Assembly: GCA_963724985.1 (NCBI GenBank)
Contig: CAVRWV010000016.1
Span: 62,001-126,000 of the forward strand
DNA from: JAJPJE01 sp963724985
GTDB taxonomy: Bacteria; Acidobacteriota; Terriglobia; Terriglobales; Acidobacteriaceae
Direction of reading: 5' to 3'
DNA length: 64,000 nt
This document shows, piece by piece, positions 27,538 through 37,696 of the stretch. The first letter of the stretch is position 1. Every line of letters starts with the position of its first letter. The position numbers and the translations under genes were made by a program. The notes under the pieces are model-generated. The model saw nothing but the letters and a program-made list of their open reading frames with translations. It did not search any database and had not been told where the DNA came from.

Positions 27538-28536
27538 ATGCTTCGCTCCCTGATAATCGCCGCCTTATCGCTCACCTTTGTATCTGGCGCGTTTGCCCAG
27601 CGTCAACGGCAGTCTGAATCGACCTGCGACCTCAGCGTGCGCGTCCGCAACTCGCAAGACCGCAGCCTCGATACTCCCGTACAAGTTGAATTACTGTCGG
27701 CACAAGGCACACCCATGATGGCCGTGCATGTCAACGGCGAGACTCCGGCCCAGTTCCAGGTGATGCCCGGTGCCACTTTCAAAGTGAGAGTCTCCGGCAT
27801 CGGGGTGGAAACTACCACGTCCGATAGTATCTATGTTTACGCTTGGGAACGTTCGCACTCCGAAATAATCAACGTGAACACGCCGGATACGGCAGAGAAA
27901 AACAAAGAGGCCAGCGGGTCTGCTCCCACCGTATCGGTAGCCGAGATGAATGCTCCTCCCAAAGCACGCGAGGAACTGCAGAAGGGCACAGATGCGTTCC
28001 TGAAGGGAGATCTGAAGAAGGCACAAGAGCACTACGAAAAAGCGGCGGCAATCTATCCGCAATATGCGCGCGCTTACACGGACCTGGGCGTCATCGCGAT
28101 CAAACAGGGAGATCGGGCGAAGGCGCGCGAGATGTTTTCTAAATCGATCAGTGTCGATGAAGGATTCCTGCCTGGATATGTGGACCTCGCTCGCATGGAG
28201 TTTCAGGATCGCAATTACGAGCAGTCGGAGAAGTTGCTGCAGAAGGTGATGTCGGTGAATCCGTCGATCCCGGATGCGCTCGCGCTGCTGGCGAGCACCG
28301 AATTCATGAACAAAGAGTACGATAAAGCTTTGACGGATGCGCAGCGCACGCACCGATTGCCCAACCATGAACAGTTCGCCGACATTCACCTGGTGGCTGG
28401 GCAGGTGTATCAAATGAAGGGCCGGCAACAGGATGCGATTGCGGAATATCAGCTGTTTCTGAAAGAGAGCCCGAATAGCCCACGCGTCCCGTCCGTCCAA
28501 AAACAGGTAGCCCAACTTCAGGCAGGATCGCACTGA
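27538..28536 (+). CDS. exported TPR protein, paralogue 2
   Basis: A 332-residue paralogue of the preceding gene: signal peptide (LIIAALSLTFVSGAFAQ), beta domain at about 25-115 (VQVELLSAQGTPMMAV), then TPR units at 140-325 (YARAYTDLGVIAIKQGDRAKA). Shared linkers such as VSVAEMNAPPKAREELQKGTDAF versus the corresponding stretch in paralogue 1 show tandem duplication. GGAG precedes the ATG. It runs up to the methyltransferase gene with a gap of under 40 bp. Confidence 0.85.
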   Translation: MLRSLIIAALSLTFVSGAFAQRQRQSESTCDLSVRVRNSQDRSLDTPVQVELLSAQGTPMMAVHVNGETPAQFQVMPGATFKVRVSGIGVETTTSDSIYVYAWERSHSEIINVNTPDTAEKNKEASGSAPTVSVAEMNAPPKAREELQKGTDAFLKGDLKKAQEHYEKAAAIYPQYARAYTDLGVIAIKQGDRAKAREMFSKSISVDEGFLPGYVDLARMEFQDRNYEQSEKLLQKVMSVNPSIPDALALLASTEFMNKEYDKALTDAQRTHRLPNHEQFADIHLVAGQVYQMKGRQQDAIAEYQLFLKESPNSPRVPSVQKQVAQLQAGSH

Positions 28537-28574
28537 CCACAGTCGCAAAAGCCCAAACCGGTAACGCCCTGGTT

Positions 28575-29735
28575 GTGATCAGCCAGCGCGCCGCCGCACG
28601 CTTGCGGCAAGGACACGTGTGGATCTATCGCAGCGACGTGATCGAGAATGCGACCGAGCAACCCGGATCGCTGGTGAGTGTGGCCGATCAGCGCGGAAAC
28701 TTGGTAGGCACGGCCTTCTACAGCGCCAGCTCCCAGATCGCGTTGCGCATGATCTCTTCCGGCCCTGTTGATTCAGACCAGCTGGTAGCGCTAATTGGCG
28801 ATCGCCTGAGGAAAGCAATCGACTTGCGCCGGACTCTGGTTCGCGACAGCGATGCCTACCGTCTCGTGTTCAGCGAAGCCGACCAGATGCCGGGGATCAT
28901 CGCAGATCGCTACAACGACGTGGTGACCGTCCAGTTCCTGACACAGGCCGTCGATCAGGAACAGGTTCGGCAGCTCGTCATCGATACGTTTGTCGGCGAG
29001 ATCAGGCCAGAGTCGATCGTGGAGCGCGTCGACGAGCGCATTCGCGAATTGGAGCAGTTGCCGCCGCGTGAAAATCAACCGCTTTATGGCCAAAAGACAT
29101 CAACGATCTTCACCATGAACGGCATCCACTTCCATTACGACGCAGGTGGAGGCCAGAAGACCGGAGCCTTTCTCGATCAACGCGAGAACTACGCGGCTGC
29201 AGCCCGCTATGCTCATGGCGAAGCGCTCGACGTTTTCAGTTATCAAGGCGGCTTTGCGCTTCATCTCGCGAAAGCATGCAGCAGCATAACCGCAGTAGAC
29301 AGCTCGCGTCCCGCACTGGAAACGGCGGAGTCGAACGAGAAGCTGAATCGGGGAGCGCCCGAGATCGAGTGGATGGAGGCGAATGCCTTCGAACTGCTCA
29401 AAGACTATGCTGCATCGGGCCGACAATATGACACCATCGTTTTGGATCCGCCGGCCTTCGCGAAGGGTCGAAAAGATCTTCCGGCCGCACTGCGCGGATA
29501 CAAGGAAATTAATCTGCGCGCAATGCGCATGCTCCGTCCTGGCGGTATCCTAATAACGTGTACTTGCTCGCATCACGTGAGTGAGGACGATTTTGTCAGT
29601 ATGCTGCGCTCGGCAGCGGCTGACTCTCGGCGCACCTTGCGCATCCTTGAAAAGCGCGGCCAGGCCCAGGATCATCCGGTGCTTCTTACGGTTCCGGAGA
29701 CCAGCTATTTGAAGTGCCTGATCCTGCAAGCCTAG
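28575..29735 (+). CDS. RlmI/RlmK-like 23S rRNA m5C methyltransferase
   Basis: A 386-residue protein with an N-terminal PUA domain (ISQRAAARLRQGHVWIYRSDV), a central RNA-contact domain and a SAM-binding Rossmann domain. The motifs are DVFSYQGGFALHLAKA, VLDPPAFAKG (catalytic DPPxF) and ITCTCSHHV, the Cys used in m5C chemistry. It is expected to methylate a cytosine of 23S rRNA. The GTG start at 28575 is provisional; the frame is open a little further toward the upstream TPR stop, so translational coupling is possible. Confidence 0.92.
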   Translation: MISQRAAARLRQGHVWIYRSDVIENATEQPGSLVSVADQRGNLVGTAFYSASSQIALRMISSGPVDSDQLVALIGDRLRKAIDLRRTLVRDSDAYRLVFSEADQMPGIIADRYNDVVTVQFLTQAVDQEQVRQLVIDTFVGEIRPESIVERVDERIRELEQLPPRENQPLYGQKTSTIFTMNGIHFHYDAGGGQKTGAFLDQRENYAAAARYAHGEALDVFSYQGGFALHLAKACSSITAVDSSRPALETAESNEKLNRGAPEIEWMEANAFELLKDYAASGRQYDTIVLDPPAFAKGRKDLPAALRGYKEINLRAMRMLRPGGILITCTCSHHVSEDDFVSMLRSAAADSRRTLRILEKRGQAQDHPVLLTVPETSYLKCLILQA

Positions 29736-29881
29736 CCTGATCGGTTAACGTCCTACGCGGCTTTCTTGCTGACGCCAGTTCTGGTGCGGCCGCAATCCTG
29801 ATTGTAAACAACTGTAAATAATAGAGTTATATTTCTTCAACAAAGCTGAAACTCTTTCCATGAATACGCATCCAAAGTGCA

Positions 29882-29910
29882 TTGACAGTAACACACTAAG
29901 ATTTTATGAT
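29882..29910 (+). promoter_or_regulatory. near-consensus sigma-70 promoter of hsp20(-clpB)
   Basis: A consensus TTGACA at 29882-29887, a 17-bp spacer and TATGAT at 29905-29910 lie in a locally AT-rich stretch. No CIRCE inverted repeat or sigma-32-type consensus was seen nearby. Confidence 0.75.
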
Positions 29911-29977
29911 GTGTATAGGCTAATATAAACACGGCCACTGGTGAGGCAGTGGCGCGATTCAAAGGAGGATTTGAGTT

Positions 29978-30478
29978 ATGTCGTCAATCACACGTTGGGA
30001 CCCCTTCCGCGAACTAACCCAGTTGCAGGAGCGCATGGACCGACTTTTCCGCGATAACGTTGGATATTCCGGCGGCCGCGAAGAGGCGCTTGAGCAGGGA
30101 TCGTTTATCCCTCCCGTAGACGTCTACGAGGATGAGCACAACATCACCTTGAAACTGGAAGTGCCGGGAGTCGATCAGAAAGACCTCGATATACGGATCG
30201 AGAACAACACCCTTACGGTTCGTGGCGAGCGGAAATTGGAGAAGGAAGAGAAGCAGGAAAACTTTCACCGCATTGAACGCCGCTATGGCAGCTTCGTCCG
30301 CAACTTCCAGTTACCGACTACCCTCGATGCTGAAAAGGTGAACGCCAACTACGACAACGGCGTCCTGAAGATTACGCTGGCGAAGAAGGCGGAAGCCAAG
30401 CCGAAGCAGATCCAGGTGAACGTGACCGGTGGCCCGCAAAAGACCATCGAGGCCAAGGGCACCGGCAAGGCCGCGTAA
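29978..30478 (+). CDS. Hsp20/alpha-crystallin small heat-shock protein
   Basis: A 166-residue small heat-shock protein that holds unfolding proteins as large oligomers for Hsp70/ClpB refolding. The alpha-crystallin domain covers about 42-140: PVDVYEDEHNITLKLEVPGV, ENNTLTVRGERK, RIERRYGSFVRNFQLP and NGVLKITLAKK. AAAGGAGGA precedes the ATG. It is followed by clpB, a functional partner in disaggregation. Confidence 0.96.
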   Translation: MSSITRWDPFRELTQLQERMDRLFRDNVGYSGGREEALEQGSFIPPVDVYEDEHNITLKLEVPGVDQKDLDIRIENNTLTVRGERKLEKEEKQENFHRIERRYGSFVRNFQLPTTLDAEKVNANYDNGVLKITLAKKAEAKPKQIQVNVTGGPQKTIEAKGTGKAA

Positions 30479-30532
30479 GTCTCTTTCTAGAATTTCATAA
30501 CCGGCCGGCCGGAAGCCGGAGATGTCAGTACG

Positions 30533-30555
30533 GCGGGAGGCTCAATGCCTCCCGC
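30533..30555 (+). terminator. hairpin between hsp20 and clpB
   Basis: A perfect 9-bp GC-rich stem GCGGGAGGC/GCCTCCCGC with loop TCAAT, followed only by AATTTCTT. A partial terminator or processing hairpin that would lower clpB relative to hsp20. Confidence 0.65.
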
Positions 30556-30630
30556 AATTTCTTGGACGCAGAGCAGGAAAAGGAATCAAATCATTAGTCG
30601 CCGCCCCGTCAGGGTGGCTGAGAGTTCAAT

Positions 30631-33303
30631 ATGGCAATTCGTTGGGATAAGACCACAGTAAAGACGCAAGAGGCGATCCAGCGCGCAATCGAGCTTGCCT
30701 CGCAGAACGGCAATCCGGAGCTGCAGCCGGTGCATCTGCTCGCGGCGCTCGTTGGCGATCAGGAAGGCATCATCGTGCCGGTGCTTGAGCGCGTTGGCGC
30801 GCAGCCGCAGCAGGTTTTGGCGGAAGCCACGCGTGAGATCGAGCGCCTGCCGAAGGTTTCTGGCTCGGCCGCACAGCCGACGCTCTCGAACGCGGCACAG
30901 AGCGTCTTCGATCAGGCTTTCAAGGAAGCCGACAATTTTAAGGATGAGTACGTCTCGACCGAGCACCTGTTGCTCGCGTTGACGAAACAGAAGGGCAATG
31001 TCGCGCAGACGATTCTCGCCCATGCTGGCGCCACCTACGACGCGGTGCTCAAGGCGCTAACAGCAGTCCGCGGGAATCAGCGTGTGACCGATCAGAATCC
31101 CGAAGCAAAGTACCAGGCGCTCGAGCGCTATGCCCGCGATCTGACAGAACAGGCGCGCCGGGGGAAACTCGATCCCGTGATTGGTCGCGACGAGGAGATA
31201 CGCCGCGTGGTGCAGGTGCTGGCGCGACGCACGAAAAATAATCCAGTGCTGATTGGCGAGCCTGGCGTCGGCAAGACGGCGATCGTCGAAGGTCTTGCGC
31301 AGCGCATCGTCGCCGGTGATGTGCCGGAGGTTCTTCGCAATAAGCGCATCGTGGCGCTCGACCTCGGATCGATGCTGGCGGGCGCGAAATACCGCGGCGA
31401 ATTCGAGGACCGTCTCAAGGCCGTTCTGAAAGAGATCGAAGAGTCCAACGGACAGATCGTTCTGTTCATCGACGAACTGCATACTCTGGTTGGCGCAGGC
31501 GCGGCGGAAGGCGCCATCGACGCCTCGAACATGCTGAAGCCGCCGCTCGCGCGCGGCGAACTGCGTTGCATTGGCGCGACCACGCTCAACGAATATCGCA
31601 AGTACATCGAGAAAGACGCAGCGCTCGAACGCCGTTTTCAGATTGTCTATGTAGGCGAGCCCACGGTTGAAGACACCATCGCGATCCTTCGCGGATTGAA
31701 AGAACGTTACGAAGTTCACCACGGCGTTCGCATCAAGGACTCGGCGATTGTTGCGGCGGCGACGCTTTCGAATCGCTACATTACCGATCGCTTCTTGCCC
31801 GACAAGGCGATCGACCTGGTCGACGAAGCTGCGGCAGCTCTGAGCATGCAGATCAGCTCGGTTCCAGCCGAGATCGATCAGATGCAGCGGCATGCCACTC
31901 AGCTTGAAATCGAGCGCCAGGCACTGGAGCGCGAGAACGATCCAAATTCCCGCGAACGGCTGGCCACGGTTCAGAAAGAACTGGCCGAGCTGCGCGAGGA
32001 GATCAATGCTCTGCGTGCGCGGTGGGAACAGGAAAAGTCGAGCATCAATCGCATACGCGAGCTGAAGGAAAAGATCGAGCAGCTCAAGCTCGATCAGCAG
32101 AACGCTACCCGCAAGGGCGACTACACGCGGGCTTCGCAAATCCAGTATGGCGATCTGCCCAACACGCAGGCCGAGTTGGACAAGCTGAGCAATCAGATCG
32201 ATAACAGCGCGAGCGGCTCACGAATGCTGAAGGAAGAAGTCGACGACGAAGATATCGCGCGCATCGTCTCCAAGTGGACCGGGATTCCTGTCACGAAGAT
32301 GCTTGAGGGCGAGGTCAAGAAGCTCATCGAGATGGAGGACCGTTTACGCCATCGTGTGATTGGGCAAGATGAAGCTCTGGAGCGCGTCGCAAATGCCGTC
32401 AGACGTTCACGCGCTGGACTGAGTGATCCGAATCGACCGATTGGATCGTTCATCTTCCTGGGGCCGACGGGTGTCGGCAAAACCGAAACCGCACGGGCGC
32501 TCGCCGGGTTCCTGTTCGACGACGATCACGCCCTGATTCGCATCGACATGTCGGAGTACATGGAGAAGCATTCGGTATCGCGCCTGATTGGCGCGCCTCC
32601 CGGATATGTGGGTTACGAAGAGGGCGGACAGCTCACCGAGGCGGTGCGTCGCCGGCCATACTCGGTGATCCTGCTGGATGAGATCGAGAAGGCGCATCCG
32701 GATGTATTCAACATCCTGTTGCAGGTGATGGACGATGGCCGCTTAACTGACGGGCAGGGCCGCACTGTGAGCTTCAAGAATACAGTGCTGATTATGACCT
32801 CGAATATCGGGTCGTCTTACCTGGTGCCGCCGGCGGAAGTTAATCTGAACGGCACGTGGACAGCAGAAAAGGACGAGGCGAATCGCCAGGCCGAGGCGCG
32901 CAAGAAGGTGATGGAGGCGCTACAGGCGCACTTCAAGCCAGAGTTCCTCAACCGCGTGGACGACATCATCATCTTCAACCCGCTCGGCAGGGAGCAGTTG
33001 GCGAAAATCGTCGAGCTGCGCCTCGAAGACCTGCGGCGTCTGCTGGCAGATCGCAAGATCAGCATCGAGCTGACGGACAAAGCGAAGGAACTGATCTTTG
33101 CTGAAGGCTACGATCCGGCGTATGGCGCGCGTCCGTTGAAGCGCGCGATCCAGCGCATGATCCAGGACCCGCTGGCCATGCGGATTCTCGACGGCGAGAT
33201 CCTGCAGGGCGATCACGTGGTAGTCGACGCCGATCTGGGCAAACGCCAGATGGAGTTCAAGGTAAGCCATCGCGTGGCGCAGCCCGAGCCGGCAGCGAAG
33301 TAA
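30631..33303 (+). CDS. clpB: ATP-dependent disaggregase ClpB
   Basis: ClpB, the hexameric AAA+ disaggregase that works with DnaK. The 890-residue protein has the N domain (KTQEAIQRAIELASQNGNPE), NBD1 with GEPGVGKT, the middle coiled coil (about 410-530) with the ClpB-specific insert, and NBD2 with GPTGVGKTETARALA. Length and the M domain distinguish it from ClpA and ClpC. It follows hsp20 with a 152-bp gap holding a hairpin and ends at a strong terminator. No frameshift over 2.7 kb. Confidence 0.98.
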   Translation: MAIRWDKTTVKTQEAIQRAIELASQNGNPELQPVHLLAALVGDQEGIIVPVLERVGAQPQQVLAEATREIERLPKVSGSAAQPTLSNAAQSVFDQAFKEADNFKDEYVSTEHLLLALTKQKGNVAQTILAHAGATYDAVLKALTAVRGNQRVTDQNPEAKYQALERYARDLTEQARRGKLDPVIGRDEEIRRVVQVLARRTKNNPVLIGEPGVGKTAIVEGLAQRIVAGDVPEVLRNKRIVALDLGSMLAGAKYRGEFEDRLKAVLKEIEESNGQIVLFIDELHTLVGAGAAEGAIDASNMLKPPLARGELRCIGATTLNEYRKYIEKDAALERRFQIVYVGEPTVEDTIAILRGLKERYEVHHGVRIKDSAIVAAATLSNRYITDRFLPDKAIDLVDEAAAALSMQISSVPAEIDQMQRHATQLEIERQALERENDPNSRERLATVQKELAELREEINALRARWEQEKSSINRIRELKEKIEQLKLDQQNATRKGDYTRASQIQYGDLPNTQAELDKLSNQIDNSASGSRMLKEEVDDEDIARIVSKWTGIPVTKMLEGEVKKLIEMEDRLRHRVIGQDEALERVANAVRRSRAGLSDPNRPIGSFIFLGPTGVGKTETARALAGFLFDDDHALIRIDMSEYMEKHSVSRLIGAPPGYVGYEEGGQLTEAVRRRPYSVILLDEIEKAHPDVFNILLQVMDDGRLTDGQGRTVSFKNTVLIMTSNIGSSYLVPPAEVNLNGTWTAEKDEANRQAEARKKVMEALQAHFKPEFLNRVDDIIIFNPLGREQLAKIVELRLEDLRRLLADRKISIELTDKAKELIFAEGYDPAYGARPLKRAIQRMIQDPLAMRILDGEILQGDHVVVDADLGKRQMEFKVSHRVAQPEPAAK

Positions 33304-33320
33304 ATCAGCCAGACCTGACT

Positions 33321-33352
33321 GGCGCAGTCGAACCTGGCTGCGCCTTTTCTTT
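33321..33352 (+). terminator. intrinsic terminator after clpB
   Basis: GGCGCAG (33321-33327) pairs with CTGCGCC (33338-33344) across a 10-nt loop, followed by TTTTCTTTT. Confidence 0.85.
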
Positions 33353-33357
33353 TGTGA

Positions 33358-35095
33358 TCACGCTTCCAGTTTGTATTTCGTCGATGCCAGCGTGTACAGA
33401 GGCCGCCAGACCAGGCGATTGATGGCGACCACCATCAGTGCCATTACCACAGTCGCCGCCAGCAATACGTGGAAGTTGCTGCGATTCGTCGCATCACTGA
33501 TCACTGCTCCGAGCCCAACCGTCGAGATCGTCTCTCCTCGAAAGTGGAAATACTCGGCGACGATGCTGGCATTCCAGGCTCCTCCCGATGCGGTAACGAA
33601 TCCGGTCACGAGGTAGGGGAACACGGCAGGCAGGAAAAGCCTGCGCCAGCGTTCAGCCTTGCTGAGCCGGAACACCGAGCAAACTTCTTTCAGATCGGTA
33701 GGAATCGCCGAAGCTCCGGCAATCACGTTGAAGAGGATGTACCACTGCGTTCCCAGCAAAAGCAGAACGATGGCGCCGATCCCCAGCCCGCCACCGAGGC
33801 GAATCAAAACCAGAAGCACGATCGGGAAGAGCGCAGTTGCTGGTACCGAAGCCGCGATCTGCGCGATAGGTTGCGCGATGGCTGACAAGTCGAGGTCGCA
33901 GTCCGATATAGATGCCGACAGGCACGGTCCACAGCGCGGCGAGCAACAAGACCAGTTCGACGCGGAGAAACGTTGCGCCTGCGCCCAGCAGGATGTTGCG
34001 CCACTCCGGCCATTGGACTCCGGCGATCATGCCGAACATCCGCACGATGCCATAGAGCAATGCGACGATTGCGATGATCGCGACCGGATACCAACTGACA
34101 CCCGAGCGCTTCTTTGTTTCCTGCTCGGCGGTGTGCGCTTTCGCAAAACGTCGCATCAGCCGCTCGCGAGCCGGAGCCGTAGTCCATTCCGACGCCAGTG
34201 ACAGCAGGTGCGAACGCCGCAACAGTTCGAGGATCGGTGACGTCGGAGTCTCGGCGGCTTCCACCTGCTCGACTTTGAATTTCTGTGCCCACGCGATCAC
34301 CGGCCGCCAGATCAGCTGATCCATCAGCACGATGACCAGGATCATCATCCCGACGCCGAGCAGGATTGCGCGCGTATTGCCGTCGTTGGCAGCTGTCTGC
34401 AGATACGACCCAAGCCCCGGGAGCCGCAGGTCGCGATCGCCGAGCACGAACATCTCGCACGCCATCAGGAAGAACCAGCCGCCGGCCACCGACATCATCG
34501 AATTCCAAATGAGTCCAATCGACGCGTAGGGCAGCTCCATCTGCACGAAACGCTGGAACCAGCTGAAGTGGTAAACCCGCGCCGCTTCGCGCATCTCGCG
34601 CGGAATATTTTTCAGCGACGAATAAAAGCTGAACGTCATGTTCCAGACCTGGCCGGTGAAGATCAGCAGGATGGAACCAAGCTCAACGCCCAACTGCCGC
34701 GTGGGGAAGAGCGAAACCATCGCAACCATCACGCCCGGAAGAAAACTGAGTACCGGGATCGACTGCAGCGTGTCGAGCAGGGGAATCATCAGCCGCTCGG
34801 CGCGCTTGTTGTAAGCGGCGATGTAGCCATAGACGAGCGTGAACACCAGGCTGAGTGCGTACGCAGCGGCGATGCGGATCACCGAGTACAGCGCGTATTT
34901 CGGAAGCGCGCCAGGAGCGAGGCTGATTTCCGCCTCGGTGTTCATCGGCCCGATTCCATAGTGCGCGAAGGAAACGATGCCGTAGAAGACTGCGAGCCCT
35001 GCCAGCACGATGGGCAGATCGCGCAAGAACGAAGATCCGGCGGGAGTGATTCCCCACGGGGGAGTGCTGGTGCGAGTATTGGCCTGGTCCGCCAT
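33358..35095 (-). pseudogene. double-domain ABC permease (NitT/TauT type), frameshifted
   Basis: Inner-membrane permease with two binding-protein-dependent transport modules in one chain (about 1-280 and 330-578). The first holds EAARVYHFSWFQRFVQMELPYA and the second LKEVCSVFRLSKAERWRRLFLPA, the EAA-type loops that dock the ATPase. The frame breaks at about 33886: ...IYIGLRPRL must shift by one base to continue SAIAQPIAQIAASVPATALFP. Removing one base gives 578 intact residues. The ATG overlaps the ATPase stop (TGATG), so translation is coupled. No substrate-binding protein is nearby. Confidence 0.82.
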
Positions 35096-36834
35096 CAGCT
35101 GCGCTCGCCGGAAGCCTGTTCGCTCACGCCGTTTTCGTGCAGGATCAGCCGCTCGTCTTCCGAATCGTAGGTGAAGATTTCGGCGTAGCGTCCCCAGTTG
35201 AGAGCGGTATCGATCTGCTGATTCACTTCGTCTTCAGAGAAATGTTCGTCGAGGATGTCGCGGAAAAATTCAACCGGCATCGCGTGGTCGGACTTGGTGT
35301 CGAGCGCGCGCTTCATCTGCTGCAGCAGGATCACGTGCTGCAACACGGCTTCGCGGAAGAGCACCTTTTGCACGAGAGATGCTGGCTTCGGCGAACGTCT
35401 TGCCTTCCGGCGTGATCACCAGGTCGCCTTCTTCTAGAGTTGCGAATCCGAGCAATACCGCCGCATCAACCGTGGGCAACAGGTCGTCGACTTCCATGCG
35501 CAGCTCATCGGCGAGGTGGTAGAGGTCTTCGCGACCACCGCGATCGTTGAGCAGTTCGAGCAAGCCGGCAATCCCACCGGGACGCGCATGTGGCAAGCAT
35601 CTGGAACTTCGGCTTCGTCGGCTTACCGGGCGTAGTCGGGAATGCGATCTCCGCCTCCGGCTGCGTCATGACCTTATATATGTAGTCGACATACACGGTA
35701 AACTCGGCGGCGCTGCGCTCGCGCGGTTGCGGGATGTTCACCGGGAAGTTCGCGCGGATTCGCGCGGGATTGCGTCCGAGCACAATGACGCGGTCGGCAA
35801 GCAGCACGGCTTCTTCAATGTTGTGGGTGACGAGGAAAATGCTCTTCGTCGGAATTTTCTTCGCCATCCACAGCTCCATCAGTTCACTGCGGAGGTTCTC
35901 AGCGGTGAGAACGTCGAGCGCGGAGAACGGCTCGTCCATGAACAACACTTCTGGCTCCACGGCGAGGGCGCGTGCGAATCCCACGCGCTGCTTCATGCCA
36001 CCCGAAAGTTCTTTGGGATACGCGTTCTCGAATCCTTTCAGGCCGACGGAATCAAGCGCGCGTAGACGCGCGGCCCTCGCGATCTTCCTTCGTCATGCCT
36101 CGCGCGGCGAGCGGAGCTTCCACGTTCTCGATCACCGTCAACCAGGGAAACAGCGCGAAGCTTTGAAAGACGATCGCGACATTCGCGCGCGCTTCGGCCA
36201 GCGGCTTCCCATGCCAGAGCACCTGCCCTGAAGAAGGCGTGGAGAGTCCCGACAGCATGCGGAGCAATGTCGATTTGCCGGAGCCCGAAGGTCCGAGCAG
36301 CGCGATGATGGTCTCTGGCTCGAGCGTCAGATCCGTGGGCGCGATCACCTCAATGCGATTGCCGTCTGGCTGCTCGAAGAACTTCTGTACTTGCTTCGCC
36401 TCAATAATCGGCTCGGCCGGGACGGCGGGGCGTGGGGCTTTCGGCTTCGCAACCGGAGCGGGATGCAGGTGCTCCGGGCGTGGTAATCCCGCGCCGGATA
36501 GTTCGTCCATCAGGTGCTGCCACGCTTCTTCCGGCAGCTCGTCGAAGAAGCGCATGCGGTCGTCGGGATCGAGCTTGTCGACGATGGCACGCATCGCTTC
36601 CGGCCCGCGCGAGTGCAGCAAAACGTACTGGTGGTAATAAGGAAATTCGCCGACTACCCTGGCGGCGAAGTCGACGGGCAAGTGGCCAAACAATGCTTGT
36701 TGTTGCTCGAAGGGAAGCTTCTGTAGGAACTCCGCGACCTCAGCCGGATCTGCTTGTTGCAGATCCGCGGCAGCTTGCTCCCAGTTTTCCTGGGACACTG
36801 CTTCGAGAATTCGGTTCTGATCGAACTGAGGCAT
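35095..36834 (-). pseudogene. ABC ATPase with MgtE_N-like and AAA-associated domains, three frameshifts
   Basis: Undoing three one-base insertions (about 36075 in a CCC run, 35599 and 35374) restores exactly 578 residues. Residues about 5-120 resemble the MgtE N-terminal helical domain (EVAEFLQKLPFEQQQALFGHLP, KLDPDDRMRFFDELPEE). About 150-390 is a NitT/TauT-type ATPase: Walker A GPSGSGKST, Q-loop FQSFALFPWL, signature LSGGMKQRVGFARALA, Walker B EVLFMDEPFSALD, VTHNIEEAVLLADR. About 410-578 is the AAA-associated C-terminal domain (HLADELRMEVDDLLPTVDAA, EHFSEDEVNQQIDTALNWGRYAEIF). The MgtE_N part suggests metal sensing (inference). Confidence 0.82.
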
Positions 36835-36957
36835 GCGCGTCCGCCAAAGGGTACTACTCCATCATGACATTTTTGTTAACGCTATTGGCGAAGCAGAGAT
36901 ACAGCCGCGAAAAATGTCGAGCTACTGTTGCGACATCAATACGCGGCTGTGTGGAAG

Positions 36958-37494
36958 CTACTTTCCAGCGAGGTCCAGATAGTAGGGTCCCAGATAGAAG
37001 CGAACCCCGTCTTTGTCTGCGGCGATCTGCAGAGGTCTCACGGGCTTCAGACTCTCGTTCTTACCCATCGGGATTGTTGCCAACTTGTTGCCGCCGATGT
37101 CGTATACGGTTAGGCTCACAACTTCCTTGTCGCCCTCAGTGGATTTGGTCCGGCCGAATCCATAGGAGCCCGGGCCAAAGTCTTTGCCGCCCAGCGTGAA
37201 TGCGCCCTGCGATTGGATGGAGCCGATGTACTTCTCCTGATAAGCAGAGGAGTATCCGGCAGTGTCAACCAGGGTGGTCAGCAGGAGCTTGCCATTTTGC
37301 AGCTCGACTAGCGACGAGTTCCGCTTCTGCGTAGGAACATTTTCGCCATCCAGGAAGATGGTGGCAGGAAGTAGTTTCACCAGCTTTGCTTCCGGCTGAA
37401 CGGTAGCGGCTTTTGATTGCGCAAACACAAAGACGCTAGGAATGAGGCTAAGTGCGAGCGCAAAAACGAGGATGATCCGAACGCGAGAAATCAT
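36958..37494 (-). CDS. exported protein, unknown function
   Basis: A 178-residue exported protein with signal peptide MISRVRIILVFALALSLIPSVFVFAQ and a beta-rich body (ATIFLDGENVPTQKRNSSLVELQNGKLLL, RPLQIAADKDGVRFYLGPYY). ATG 37494 is preceded by GAGGTGAAT and puts the signal at the N-terminus. No family recognised. It lies downstream of a divergent region shared with the DUF1385 gene. Confidence 0.7.
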   Translation of the reverse strand: MISRVRIILVFALALSLIPSVFVFAQSKAATVQPEAKLVKLLPATIFLDGENVPTQKRNSSLVELQNGKLLLTTLVDTAGYSSAYQEKYIGSIQSQGAFTLGGKDFGPGSYGFGRTKSTEGDKEVVSLTVYDIGGNKLATIPMGKNESLKPVRPLQIAADKDGVRFYLGPYYLDLAGK

Positions 37495-37696
37495 ATTCAC
37501 CTCGATAAACGATTTGGAATGAGTCCGGGAGCTTCGCAAGGGAGCATACATTCCGGAAAAGCCCGGCGGCAAGCAGGAATCGAGGGCCAAATCGGCCTAT
37601 AACTCCCGTAACTGCTTACGTTTGACACTGGTTCTCGGCACCAGTACGCTTAATGAGGAGACTTCCCAGCCCGGAAAGTCATCTATATAGGTGTTC

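Noticed and set aside
29736..29977. CIRCE or sigma-32 element upstream of hsp20
   Set aside because: No TTAGCACTC/GAGTGCTAA inverted repeat and no sigma-32 hexamers were found.
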